Shown: one piece after another, positions 14,531-27,292 of the stretch | Layout of the letters: each line of letters begins with the position of its first letter | How positions within the stretch are numbered: the stretch's first letter is position 1 | Origin: Botrytis cinerea B05.10 | Lineage: Eukaryota > Ascomycota > Leotiomycetes > Helotiales > Sclerotiniaceae | Reading direction: 5' to 3' | NCBI RefSeq assembly: GCF_000143535.2 | Contig: NC_037321.1 | Location: forward strand, 744,001 to 808,000 | Length of the DNA: 64,000 nucleotides | Notes under the pieces: generated by a model | The model's input: the letters and a program-made list of their open reading frames with translations, nothing else | Told to the model about the DNA's origin: nothing | The model's database searches: none | Position numbers and translations under genes: made by a program

Positions 14531-14660
14531 TGAGTTTGCGCTCAAGAGTTCATTGGCTTCTTGACTGCTCTTCTCTTTGCGCTTGCAATTCCATTGGCTA
14601 TTCCTCCTTGCTTACGTCAAATTCGAGAGTGGATCAAATTTTTAGATATGCAACAAAAGC
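14531..14660 (+). repeat. Diverged repeat, copy B
   Basis: Best matched to copy C: GTTTGCGCTC, ATTGGCT, TTCTTTGCGCT-like, then CTTGCTTACGTCAAATTCGA and TAGATATGCAACAA in the same order and spacing. No open frame is shared, so it is unlikely to be coding. Confidence 0.65.
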
Positions 14661-14819
14661 TTTCCCAGAGGCAGGACTTCAAATGATTCACTCAAGTGAA
14701 TGAGACTGCTAAATATATCAAGCCACTAAAGTGATAGCTACGGATTGAAATTCACCCAAGCGTTGAATACCTCCCACTATTCTCTTGGCAATTATCAGCC
14801 TTATGGTAGGGCTCCTCGA

Positions 14820-14950
14820 TTCCGTTTGCGCTCCCAAATCTATTGGCTCTGCAGATGACTTCTTCTTTGCGCTCATGATTTTACTGGTTCGTTCGACTTG
14901 CTTACGTCAAATTCGAGGGTGGACCAAATTTTATAGATGTGCAACAAATT
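14820..14950 (+). repeat. Diverged repeat, copy C
   Basis: Same block order and spacing as copy B, including an identical 20-base core CTTGCTTACGTCAAATTCGA followed by GGTGGACCAAATTT and TAGATGTGCAACAA. A weaker partial copy, GAGCGCATTTTTTCCGATGTGCAACAA, is near 15,730-15,756. Confidence 0.65.
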
Positions 14951-15009
14951 CTCGGTTCGATTTCCAGACCGCCGACTGTGGTGAATTAAGATGGTGGACT
15001 GACTATTCA

Positions 15010-16999
15010 CTTTCACTTTTAGTCTTAACCATTTCTTTTATTCACTCACTCAGAGTTGTTGATATCAAGGAACACTGATCTCATTACAAACGAATTTGTA
15101 TAAGACCACTCACTACAGAGTAGTTCCAGCCGTTCTTCTATTATCAAACATTGGTGACCGAAACTCTGTGACCATGAAACTGAGATATCAGGTTCTATTC
15201 TACCTCTTTTCTTTCTCAAACTTTGCTAACTATTCCATTTAACTCATACTCTGTAGATGCACGTTGTTGGCGAGAGGAATTTTATGCAGCCAGCAATCTA
15301 GCATTGATAAATTCAAAGTAAAGAATCAAAAAAATATACTCTCGATATGACGTCATCGCCACCTGAAGCAACAACAACACTTGCAAGTTGTTCTTACCGT
15401 CCAGGTATGTATTCACCATTGCTTTTAATCTCTAACTCCATCTCAATTAACAGCATCTCAGCATTTGCTCAGTATCCAGAAGATAACAGCCGTCTGTCCA
15501 GCTACCATATCCTCAATTTCCCAACACCAAAACATCCAAACACCAAACCTTTTCACAAATCACGAGATCGTCCAAAAAACAGTCCAAATTTTAACATCAC
15601 ATAACCCGTCATTTCTCTACACCATCAGTTAGCGCTTTCAAAGCGCATTACAGCAAACCTACTCTCCCAACTCAAATCAAACAAAAAGTGTGTTTTCTCA
15701 GCTTTTGACCGTCGACCAATGAGAATCCGAGCGCATTTTTTCCGATGTGCAACAATACGTTTTGATCTACAAAATCACGTGAGCATACTCACTACCCTGA
15801 TGCTTGTTGCTCGATATTAAATCTCTTTGTATGTCCTGCGGATAGAAAATTAATAGATTAGACCGATCTTAGAGTTGTCAGAGAATAATGGATTGGTTTT
15901 AATATATTGGAATCATTCATATGTTGATGGTATATTTCTGCGTTGGAATTGTCCTAGAATTTGATCGCTAAAGTGTAGCATCCATCCTGTTACTACATAA
16001 TCTCCAGAGTCAAACCTCTTCACACACTTGATTGAACATGCGATAGAACGAATCAAGTCACAAACCACAATGCGAAGATATCCGAGCGCGGCTGCGGGTA
16101 CGTGCTATTCAGAAGATTGATGAAGGAGTGAAAGGGATTTTGGCTTGAAATATGAATTTAGGCCGAGTTCAGATGTTGAGAGTTAGGCGCATGAGAATGA
16201 AGATTTTTCATGTAAGTTTTGCTGTCACAGTCTTACCTCTGATTTATGCACCTCTTGAGTTTTTGGTTTGCTTTGAGGTGAGCCGCTGGTGACCTTCACC
16301 TGTATTCGAACCTGTATTCGATGCAAGAAAATACTATTTGGGCACTCAAACGATGTCAAATGGACGATGTAAGAATACTAGGACTGATCATTTAATTTGT
16401 GGCGAACGAATAAGAAAAGCTATGACAAGAATTCACATTATCTTTTTTCTGACATCCTGAGTGTGTAGATGTGACAGGTTGAAATCTCGATCTCAAAACG
16501 TGCAGATTGTTAGTAAGTGATTTTGTTGAATAATTTATGTCGCTTTTTGAACCAGGTGTCTACCATCAAGCAACTCATATATCTGGAAACAAGCTATACT
16601 AAACTGATCATGATCATAGTCAACTCTATAAAAACGTTACTTTCAAATCCAAAAACTACAATTTTTCTCTTAGAGCAACCCCATTCAATAGAAAGTCAAG
16701 CAACGTTGATTTTTATTCCTAAGAACCACAAATTCCCTCTCACAAACTTCTCTTAGTCAAGATAAGTACATAATATTGGCTAACGCTTCAACTTCTGCTA
16801 TTGCCCTTGATTCTGACGAGATCTTATTCTGCTCTTGGGCTCTATGCCATCTGAGTCGAATCCTTCGTTATAAAATCTCAGGTCGACGCCGCTGCCACAA
16901 GTATCTTCGGTGACGCGAAAAATTTAACGAATAGAAAAGCGGTTGATTATGTCGACGATTTAAACCTCAAATCGAAAACTGAATACGGCCCTGAGTACT
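15010..16999. other. Intergenic, no gene recognised
   Basis: Short AT-rich frames only, apart from the partial repeat copy near 15.73 kb. No domain, RNA gene or element end is evident. Confidence 0.5.
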
Positions 17000-17464
17000 T
17001 TACTCTTCATCTCCATACTGATTTTTATGAGTTCTTATTGCCATCTCAAGCTCATCAGTGGGCTCCTTCAAATCTTTTAAAAGTTTTAGAAGCTTCTTTT
17101 GTGTTCTTAACTTGTGTCTTCGATAGAAAGATGCCTTGGACTCGAAGACCACGTTTTCCCTAATTTCTGTTTTACTCAAAGTTCCAGAGCTTTTGATATA
17201 GCCGTTACATCCTTTTTCCTTATCTATGTAGTCTTAAACCTCGTCTTCGAGAACCTTTACCCGATCGTCTTTTGTGCTTCCATCCGTTTCTGAGGATGAA
17301 GACTTCTTGTTCCCTCTTTCTCTGCTTTCCGCGACTTGATTGTTGGAGGGAGGTTTTCCACTATCAGGATTTGAAGAGCGACTTCTAGATCTGCCGGTCT
17401 TTTCTGGTTTTCTATTTGACTCTGGTCTCCTGCCTCTCGCCACTTTTACACTCGAGGGCGACAT
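17000..17464 (-). pseudogene. Charged low-complexity ORF broken by one in-frame stop
   Basis: An ATG at 17464 opens a 76-residue frame, Ser/Arg/Lys-rich (motif GRSRSRSSN), ending in TAA at 17236-17234. Reading through that single stop, the same frame continues for another 77 codons to TAA at 17002-17000 with a Lys/Leu/Glu-rich, coiled-coil-like tail (KKLLKLLKDLKE). This looks like one protein of about 154 residues with a nonsense mutation. The opposite strand is also open without an ATG (about 16881-17161), so the coding strand is uncertain. No family recognised; a remnant of a mobile-element gag-like protein or of a small nuclear protein are guesses. Confidence 0.35.
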
Positions 17465-17816
17465 TGTATAAATCAGAGCTATGAATCTACCTATTGAGTT
17501 TTTTTCTGAAAAAAATTGGAAGTAGATTGTTAAGAGATTGAAAAGTTTGGAATTGATGGTGTACTAAAAAATAGAATACTTTTTTTGATATTTGTATCTA
17601 TGAAAAATGAGATGCTTGCTATTAACAGCATTTATTATCACTTCCAATCATTAGGCACCCATCAAATTAATTTGGTACCTGAATCTTACCTGCGATGGTC
17701 ACAATATAGGACCGGTCAAAGGAAGGCCAAGTTCATATGATTTAGCCAGGCGTCAAGAGGCTGACCGAAGATGACCGTATCATAACCGCCCAGCCTAACG
17801 GTATAAACTTCACTGC

Positions 17817-18820
17817 CTTGCTTCGAAACATATTTGGAATTTCTCACCAGTATTCAAGGATGTATTTACAGGTAGATTTAAACAGGCTGTCAAACGTAAA
17901 GAAACGAGCGAAACCGAACTATCACTTCCAGGTGACAATTTAAACGCCACGGTCAGAATGGTCAAGGCCATAAACGGCCGCTTCAAGTCAATTATGGAGC
18001 TGCACAGTTTAGAAAACCTTACACAAATAGCAATTTTGGTCGATAGATATCAGTGCCACGAGTCTGTCGACCCTCTGAAGTATGCCTGAACTGACCATCT
18101 TTAGGTGGATACATAGGGTCACGCGAATTTCCATGCATTGTCTTGCTGGATATGTGTGACATGGCTATTTGAGCTGGATTCTAAGTTCAAAGAAGCTATG
18201 GAGAGATTGGCCAGAGAAAGTTGCAAGGGGATTCGTGAAATGATAGGCGAGAAAGTTTGTTTTGATTTGCTCATTTCAGTCAAAATTATCGGTAATATTC
18301 GAATCATATCTTATAAGATTAAGAAAGATTTAGAGCACTAAGAACTATCTAAAAGAGGCACATAATATATGAGAAGGTGAAAAGAATCTCATAGAGATAC
18401 TAAGTAGTTTAATATTCATGTATCAATGATCGATCTTCATATGCCAAACAATCTCCCAGCCAGTTTCACCACTCGTTTCAGTGTCAATTCCAGATCTAGG
18501 CTCAATGCGATTAAACAGTTCACGGATCTCTCATCAAAATCTCTAACCGACAGGGCCTACTTCGCTTTACACTCCCATCTTTATAGATGAACTCGAGCTT
18601 CAATATTATTAGAGATAAGATTAAGGTGCTTCAATTTATCAACAGATGTAAGAAGGTCCTCAATGGATCTATGAACTGCCATCATGCCTTGAGGCCAATT
18701 ATACAGTCTGTAGATGATGTGGGTGCACAAATACTGGGCTCGAACCTGACAGATTTTGAGAATACTCTTTGTGGTAGATGTATGTCACCTGTGTTTAACC
18801 CATCATGGCTATATATCTAA
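17817..18820 (+). pseudogene. Degenerate BTB/POZ gene, paralogue of the intact gene at 19.8 kb
   Basis: From 17817 the frame reads ASKHIWNFSPVFKDVF, aligning with SSKHMCLASPVFKAVI of the intact gene downstream. It continues with LTQIAILVDRYQCHES (intact: FTQITILVDKYECHEV) to a stop near 18,090. A further piece at 18138-18341 (CVTWLFELDSKFKEAM) matches CIAWQFELEEEFLKAT in another frame. A stretch from 18587 (IRDKIKVLQFINRCKK) may correspond to the second exon (IRKTVKILQDTINEYQ). Stops and frame changes separate the blocks and no N-terminal ATG is visible. It is a broken tandem copy of the neighbour. Confidence 0.75.
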
Positions 18821-19815
18821 ATTCAAGGCCATCAAGACACATTTCTTCAGCAGAAACATTGATGTACCCATCTAAGCGGGTAACTTGGGTCAGCGGTAAC
18901 AAATCGATACTTCTTGCTCGTTCCTGAACCGAATATCATCTTTCAGATCTAGCTCATAGTACATACAGGCGGTCCAAGTCCTTTGATTGTATGTTTCCTT
19001 CAGACAGATTGTGACAAATTGTGCTAGGCTCTTCAGCACGATGCGACATTCAACCGGAGCTGGTCGGTGTTTTAGAAGGACAAACGCGAAGGAAGATGAT
19101 GTGGGCAAAAATGAGATTCAGGATCAATCTCAAAAACTCGAGATTTTTCAAACCTTACATTTGATTGAATTCCAGCGGTGGTTGAGCTCAGAATACGTCA
19201 ATACTCATGCAATTGTAATCTCACATTGCGACTTTTCTTCGTGTGATGTGAAATTTCAAAGACAGAACCGATTCTTCTCCTGTTCCAAAGCCCGTTTTCT
19301 TGATCAAAAAACTTGTACGCTGCTTCTTTATAGCCATGAGCTATACAGATATATCAATTTTATTCAATCACCATATAACACTATAAGCTCTTATTTTCAT
19401 ACGCTAACTGAAGCTAATTAAGTGCACGGGTGCACAGAGCTCGCTAAACCTGTATCTAGCAGATTTAGCCCTCAACTATCTTATGTCAAAGTATGCTGCA
19501 ACAATTGCAAACACTTCCATCAATAAAGAAAACAGAGTTACACTGAGCGATTTCTCCTGACCCTTTGAGATAAGCACTCTACTTCTTACTGTACTAAAGT
19601 GGGGTACTCTCGTTTTACCACGCCGGGCGCACGGATCACACTGCCTTTGGCGTTGAGCTTTAGCCGCCACAATTTCCAACAGGTTATAATAGGTTGTGAT
19701 TGTGACAGATTCCCATCACTTTGTGACGACACAAGATACCTGTCCACCATACCGCCTTGTATACCTCTCCGTGCCTGAACAATTTTCCTGTCAGATCCGA
19801 AATAATCACTCTACG
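18821..19815. other. Intergenic between broken and intact BTB genes
   Basis: A 144-codon open frame (18987-19421) lies here but has no recognisable domain and atypical composition. The remaining sequence would hold the promoter of the BTB gene. Nothing further supported. Confidence 0.4.
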
Positions 19816-21016
19816 ATGGCGATGTCTTCAATCGCGAACATCGTGATCGATCCCGATGGAGATTTAGTCCTCCTTCTAAACCCAACCACGCCAGATTCTC
19901 AAAATTTCACCGAAATGATGTCTGCACTTAACTCAACTTGCAGCACCCCAGATACAGAGATATCCAGAGATGCCGACGCTAGAAGGCGAGCTTCCCTTGA
20001 GCTTGAAGTTTTGACAAGCGAATCACACATGCTCTATGATGATCGCATACTAGTATCTTCGAAGCATATGTGTTTAGCCTCTCCAGTATTCAAGGCAGTG
20101 ATAGAGGGCGAATTTCCAGAAGATGTGCTACCAATCGCGGGGAAATTGGGACTTCCACTTCCAAACGACGACCCCCCCGCGATGAAAATCTTGATACATA
20201 TTATTCATGGTAGGATGAACATGGTTCCATTGAACATAGACTTGGAATTATTCACTCAAATAACAATTCTGGTTGATAAATATGAGTGTCACGAAGTTGT
20301 ACGGCTCTTACCTCTCATATGGAGTTATGGATTGTCAGATTCGTTTTCTGAAACTTCATGGACCGACATCGCCCGCTGGGTATGCATAGCTTGGCAGTTC
20401 GAGCTGGAAGAAGAATTTCTCAAAGCTACGCAAATGATACGGGAGGGAAGTGATTGCAGTTTGGAAACTTTGATGAATTCCATAAATTACGACCTGCCGA
20501 TCCCGAAGTACGTAGTTGGTAAGTTTTCCGCGATGTTGAGTATGAAATTTTGGCATATAATTAACTTTCCCAGATAAACTAGAGTCATGCCGGCTTGAAG
20601 GAATACGAAAAACTGTCAAGATTCTCCAAGATACCATAAATGAATATCAAAGCACCAGTCATATCTGCGTGGCTCACGAGGTTCCGTGGTTTTGCAGCTC
20701 CTCTGGCAAATTCCACCACTCTTCTGATGATCTCCCTTTACATAAAAACGATTGCGATTCGATGGTGCTTGGAACTCTCATCAAGAGTGCTATGAGTAAC
20801 GGATTATATCCTCTCCCAGAACAGCCATACAATTCATGGTCATTGAAGTCACTTACTGCGAAAGTCGATCTTCTTCGACCTGATTCGCTGTGCGCCAAGT
20901 TCATAAAAAAAGAGCTCGAAAACCACGACATTATGGGAAAGATCAGAGAATCGATCAGAGCTATTGACAAATCAGGATTGGCTCTAACATCATGCAAGGA
21001 GCTCGCTTTGTGCTAG
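19816..21016 (+). CDS. BTB/POZ domain protein
   Basis: BTB/POZ proteins mediate dimerisation and often act as adaptors for CUL3 ubiquitin ligases; the role of this fungal subfamily is not known. Exons 19816-20518 and 20574-21016 with a 55-bp intron (gtaagt...cccag) give 381 residues. The BTB fold covers roughly residues 10-150: DGDLVLLLN at the start, then VSSKHMCLASPVFKAVIEG, the helix seen in many fungal BTB proteins. The C-terminal part after the intron is unassigned. The ATG at 19816 was chosen because it starts just before the conserved region; an in-frame ATG at 19696 would add 40 unlikely residues. A decayed copy lies just upstream, so this is part of a locally duplicated family. Confidence 0.85.
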
Positions 21017-24000
21017 TCAGCTAATTCTGCAACTTTCACATAACTGCGCAAAGTTCAGGATACCATGAAGCAGATATTGTTTTGCTTTCGCCATGGTCAT
21101 CTTGTTCATTCTCACAACTCCTCTTTCATTGGATCACTTTCATTCAATATAGCTTTTAATGATATTTGATCATCGTCTCAGTGATGAGACGCTATGGTGC
21201 ATAAAGAAGATAACATCTAGGAGGTCATGAACTATGTATGGATATTATATCATCATTTTGGTTTGTCTCAATCATGAATTAGTATAGAAGCATCTAGTCT
21301 ATTAGCTTCCCCCTAAGCATTGATGTTGCACTTCAAATTCTGTTGTAGTTCTGAGATGTCAATTTGGTGACTTCTGTATGCGTTTGTAGCGACTTTGATA
21401 TAAACCGTGACCGGTGAAATGCATACTTCAGCGAGATTTGTGTATACGCTGCATCTACATCAAGCAATCCAATCTACAGCTGTGATAAAAACTAGTCGGA
21501 GAATTACAGAGAGATATCGAGTCACAAATCTTTCGATATCTATTCCTCCTGTCTTACATATGTCTCGTTCTCGATATGTCTTGGAGGCTACTGCAAGACT
21601 TTCTGTGATATTAGCAAAAGAATCGCAGCGGGATATCTTCCGAAAATGTCTAATTATGAAAAGACAGCCGCAAACCTGCTAAAAATATCTACCAATGCTT
21701 GTAATATACTTCTCAAGACGTTTGTAGGTCTCAAGATTTCATGGAACGGATTCCTAAAACGCTCTGAGAGGTGGAGACACTTCTGTAGATGGCGTGCATG
21801 ATGATCCTGTTGACACCTGGAATTTTTTCGAACAAACCACCGAGCTGATTTATTGATCTTGACCTTGATCCTTTTGCTTTCGACAATGATTGATCACAAA
21901 AACGAATGAGAGCGGGGTAGAAAACAGCCCTAAGGTATCTTTGGGGAGCAAAACTGATGTATAATTTGGCGACGTAGAATCTAGAAGCCTTTGATTGAGT
22001 CAATATGCATCATGCAGGAGCGCGGAAATGATATGCCTACGAGGCACCACCCATGATACTATTTACAGAAACACCTCGCAGAGAAGCAGAGAAATTCTCC
22101 GAGCCTACTGGTGTACAGCTTACTCTCCCCGGAGAATCTTACTCTAGATGATGCACTGCTTCTAGAACACGTAAGTCAACCTACATGCCCATGATGACCA
22201 ATCCAACTATAAATCCCAGTACTAGTTCAGCCCAAGTGGTGTCAGATCAATCAGCTTGGCTGGGTGACTCAATAAAGAAACCTTCCTAGAGAAATACTTT
22301 ACTCTTCAACATATGAATTGGGGCGTATATAAAAACAAATTGTGGGGCTAGGTATCCGGTAAATTCAAGATGACCATCGTCTACTCCCCCTCGTACGATA
22401 CACTTCAACTGGGTATTTTCCGAAAGATCTGACATCTACTCTGAAAGTTATAAGATATATTGTGAGACCATTACTACCCATTCAGCGTACTGGTAGCAAC
22501 GGCTGGTGCGGCAGGTCAACTCAGAAAATGCTCAAGCCCCTTCATACAGTCGGGCGCCCAATCCGAAAGCATAGAGCCCCAACATGTATATATATGAGCT
22601 GGCAATACCACAATACGAACAAAGCATTCTTTATAGTAACGCCGGCATGTAGATCTACAACCAATAACGATACAAAGCGGGACTCGGCTGGAGTGCCTAT
22701 ATTCAACCGCCGTCACACTAATTATCGGTTCGGCATAATGAACGCGGCTCACAACTATGTACCGGGAATACCCTCCAAGTTTAAGTTGCATACATTGCGA
22801 TTTTATCCGAATCCATCACATTTCCCCACAATCGCTAGGCGGGGAACCTATGTAAAATTTTGGAAGTCTGGATTTCAAATGCTTCACTGGTGATCACCCC
22901 GCGTTTCGCGAAAGTATATCCTTACCCATGTCACGGGAGGGAACATAAATCGACCGGGTATCTGCTGCTCGTAAGTCTTTATTAGGAAATCTACTCGGTT
23001 ATCAAAATGGAGAACGTGACAGTGGAAGTCTTGGGATTTCCGAATGGTTCTTCCGGCCGTTGTATGAGAGGGAAAATTCTTGGACGCTAGATCGTCGGCG
23101 AAGACAAAATGTAAGCTTCAAGGTCGAATATGTCATGCCTGATACGCCGCGAAATGATGTGCAGTCAGGGAGTGGGTTTGTGCCGTTGAGAATCATAGCT
23201 GAAGTTCGATAATTTTATATGTTTTTAGCTGGTCGCGCTGCCGCAGCTGTAGGTTGTAGATTCGGCGAATTACTGCATGAAGGCTGCAACGTCCTTGAGA
23301 TGAGTGGTCTTGGCTTACCTCTTCCAGGGTCTCGGACTGTGTAAAAAATTGAAAGACATTGTGTATTGCATGAAACGCAGACGCTTCATACGTGATCAGA
23401 TATGGGATGCAGTCTGAGCCTACCATAAATGATCCGAGTCGTTGCTGAGAAGTAATTAAGCTGTGCTAAGTAAGCCAATAAGCCATCCTACAGAGTCCGG
23501 ACCTCTGGCGCAGTGAAAGTTTGGAGACGAGAAATCCACGGCGAGGATTTCTGACACGTGTTGAGAGAATTTTTGCAGCTCTGGAGCTTAGTCTTGGAGT
23601 GGGAGATTGCTCGATGTGTTGATTCATCATTGTGTTGCCCCTTTTCCTGTCGTGACATAGCTCATCAAGAAGTACGAGGAAGTAGAACTGGGAGTGAAGA
23701 ATGAGAGTATTTTGATATCAGGATATGCATTGCAATATATGGTTTTAGACTTCAAGGGAAATAGAACCGCCAAATAGATTTTCCGAGATTTGTATAAATC
23801 CCAGTCAACCTACCCACCCACCCCCATTCTTGTCCCCAATCAACTTCCCCAAGTTTTCTCCGCCTCTCCGAGATTGGGACTACTACTGCGTTATGCTGGC
23901 TCTTCGACGTGTTAATTGGCCAAGCGTGGTACAGGAACCGTGTGGGGAAACTGCTTGGGGAAATTGGAATCGTGGAGGCGGAAAAAAGAAAGATCAGATG

Positions 24001-24839
24001 AAATTTGACATGTTTAGCACTTTCCCCGTGGCACGACAGGTCTCAAAGGTCTGATATAGTCCTCGATCCTCAGAGCTAGGATACCGAATCGGAGGGATCA
24101 TCAATCCTCGTGGCCAGCAGATCTACGAAATCTTCTATTGCTGAACACCAACAGAACATGTCAATCTGACATAGAACCCAAGCATATGATTTTTCATTAA
24201 GACCCAATTGAGTATCCAACAAAGACTATCCCAATTTTCATTACCCTGTCAATGCAGGAAGAGGTTTGGAGCTTGGAGTAGCTCCCAAGCACGAGATCCG
24301 TTAAAGAGGAAATCAGCTCATGTTCCTCGTGAGGATCTGCATATTCATATATGTTGTGGCCAGAATACTTACACGCCCCACGGATGCATCAAACGACGCC
24401 AGGAAGCTGTCGACGTTCCACAACTATACCGTCGTGGATATAATATTGCAATATATCCAATATATCAAGGATTTTGGCCAAAAGAAGAGTCCTGCTGCCG
24501 TCAGCGAATGTCAGCTTTCCCCCGAAAACGACGTCGGCGCCTCCATCCGTGACCGTTAGTTTGTCAGTATTTTACGAATCGAAGTTTGCCGGAATCACTG
24601 CAGTCATTCCCCGTACCTCCAGCGTCCTTGAGCGTCTTACCATCAACTCACGCACATGCAAGTTCTCAGCACCGAGGCCAAGAAGATACCGCTATCGACG
24701 TATTTTTGTCATATTCCATATCGAGTTGATAAAGCTGCACTTGCTGTGATCAATTTGCAAGTTATTCCAGACCCCAATCCAATCCGAAATCTATCGAGGT
24801 GGGTCGGATACTGTCCTTCGGACATCGGCTCCCATTTTC
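21017..24839. other. Intergenic, no gene recognised
   Basis: Frames up to 143 codons (22462-22893) exist but show no domain and no codon bias. A pyrimidine/C-rich patch (TACCCACCCACCCCCATTC) lies near 23,810-23,828. The last few hundred bases presumably contain the promoter and leader of the transcription factor gene. Confidence 0.5.
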
Positions 24840-27292
24840 ATGCCTTCATCAATTGGTTCAACAAAGATGTTTCATACTTGTAAGTATATTCTCGAAAAGA
24901 AGACACCCGAATTACCGAGTGGAGTAAGAAGGTTCCATGCTGATCATTGTTCCAACGTTGTATTAGTTCAAGGACTGGCGCCACCCCGCGAAACTTTAAA
25001 CGCAGAACAAACAGTAATTGTAGATACCCCCAAACCGACGACGAATGGAGTAACGAAACGAATTACAACTCCACACGCATGTGCAGAATGTAAACGTCGT
25101 AAAATTCGATGCGACGGCCGACAGCCTTGCGGGCAATGTGTGGGATGTCGTTCTCCTAAACCATGTTACTACGACAAACACAGACAGAGGGTAATTCCAT
25201 CTCGAAAGTACGATGATTGTGCAAGTTCCAAATGCTGCCTTAACGTACTGATTGAAGTAGAACCCTTGATGCTCTCTCTCAATCCCTAGACGAATGTCGT
25301 ACTGTCTTACGTCGACTTTTCCCGGATCAAGAAATGCAACAATTGTTGCCGTTGTCGCGAAATGAACTCGTCGCCCTCATCGACCGGTCTCCTCGAAGTG
25401 CGCTTTCAATTGCATCGCCCTCTGCTTCAAATACCTCTCCAACATCGCAGGAATACAGGTCGCCTTTAAACTCTGGGTCGGACGAGTGTAGAAGCCTGGC
25501 AAATCTCGAACAAATACCAAATCAAGATATCGAATGGGACGAGGAAAGAAGAAATCGAGATCCAATACCCACCGAGGCGGATGATGTAAATGCCTTGTCT
25601 CTCTCAGTTGATAGACAGTCGTCGTACTTAGGTGCGACTTCAATCAAAGCCGCCCTTTTGGTTATGCTCAAGGTAGCACCGAGACTACGATCTCTCTTCT
25701 TGGCGCCTTCTAACAACAGGCAAATATCAGCAAGTAGTAACTATCCTACACCGCGACCAGGAAGCTCTGCCAAAGATTTACAAGCGATCTCATGGTCATC
25801 TAATGGCCAGACTCTTATTGATGCATATTTCAATAGAGTACAAATATTTGTACCAATGCTTGACGAACCCACGTTCAGAGCCGACTTTTTGAGCGGGCGA
25901 CGTCAAGATGCGCCGTGGCTTGGTCTATTAAATATGGTATTTGCAATGGGCAGTATTGTCGCAAGCAAATCAGACGACCACAATCATATCAATTACTACA
26001 ACCAAGCGAAGGATCACCTGGGAATTGATTCTTTTGGCAGCGGGCATTTGGAAACATTGCAAGCTCTGTCATTGATGGGTGGATTATACCTTCACTACAT
26101 CAATCGTCCAAATACGGCCAATGCTATCTGTGGGGCTGCTTTGAGAATGGCTTGTGCAATGGGATTGCACCGCGAGAGTATGCACGAGAATAGCACGGAG
26201 AGCAATTTGATTGCAGAACAGAGACGAAGAACATGGTGGAGTTTATTTTGTCTTGATACATGGGCATCTACGACACTAGGAAGACCTTCCATGGGTCGCT
26301 GGGGCCATGCTATCACCATGCAGCCTCCCGAATCAACACTTAACACTGTTTGTATATACCTTTCTGTACTCACTTTTTCATCACTGATAACATTCTAGAA
26401 CCAAAATATGAATATCACTCCACTGGTGGAGAATATCAAATTCTGTAAAGTTGCCACACAAATCCAGGATGCTCTTGCCCAGACCCCACTTCTCCGGAAC
26501 GATGACCTCACAAATCTCGATAGACAGCTCGTTGAATGGTATGATAATCTTCCCTGGATCTTACGCTCTACAGAACCTTGTCCCGAATCAATTCATACCG
26601 CTCGATGTGTCATGAAATGGAGATACCAGAACCTTCGCATGGTACTTTATAGATCTGTTCTTCTAAATCTTGCCAATAGAGGCAATCAAGGAATCTCACC
26701 TACCAAGGAAGAACTCGCCGCAGTCCAAACATGTCGTAAAATTGCCCAAGAATCCATTGAGGATATATCACGAGAATGGACTCCGAACCAGATGTTAGGT
26801 TGGAATGGTGTTTGGTTCATGTATCAAGCATCCATGATTCCACTTGTCAGTATGTTCTGGGAATCATGGAACACGAATCTCGTACGGATTTGGCAATCAC
26901 AGATTGAAGTTGTGCTCGAAGCGTTTGATGGGATGGCCGATTGGTCTTTGGCTGCTAAACGAAGTAGGGAAGTGGTGAGCAAGGTCTATGAAGTCAGTAA
27001 GCGACCTCTGACTAGACAGCCGAGTCCGGGGTTGGGCCACATGACAGATGATATGAATCGGATGGGGGGAATAGATGGGAGAAATTATATGGATAGTGAT
27101 ATGTTGCAGCAGGTTGAGATTATGGGAGAAGAACAATTAATGATGCTTGACAATGGTGGGATATGGGACTTAGACGGCATGTTATGGGGAAATTTGCCTG
27201 ATGGTTTGGATATGCCATATGATGGTTTGCCCATGCAGTATGATGATTCTGGAATGGCTCAATTCGAAGGACCATATATCTTCCATCAATGA
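24840..27292 (+). CDS. Zn2Cys6 transcription factor with fungal-specific regulatory domain
   Basis: Nuclear DNA-binding regulator. Exons 24840-25207, 25261-26347 and 26399-27292 (introns 53 and 51 bp) give 782 residues. The binuclear zinc cluster has Cys81, 84, 91, 97, 100 and 109 (CAECKRRKIRCDG...). A conserved linker follows (DKHRQRVIPSRK) and is cut by intron 1. The middle region, roughly 210-480, is the Fungal_trans domain (GAALRMACAMGLHRES, RRRTWWSLFCLDTW, LGRPSMGRW). The last ~80 residues are Met/Gly/Asp-rich with aromatic residues, like an acidic activation domain. Linker and cluster remind me of CLR-1/ClrA-type cellulase regulators, but this is from memory and weak. The start is uncertain: the N-terminal ~70 residues are not conserved-looking and a gtaagt at 24881 could mark another intron. 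Confidence 0.88.

Noticed and set aside
22462..22893. 143-codon + frame
   Set aside because: Mixed composition without domain; a long antisense frame overlaps it equally well.
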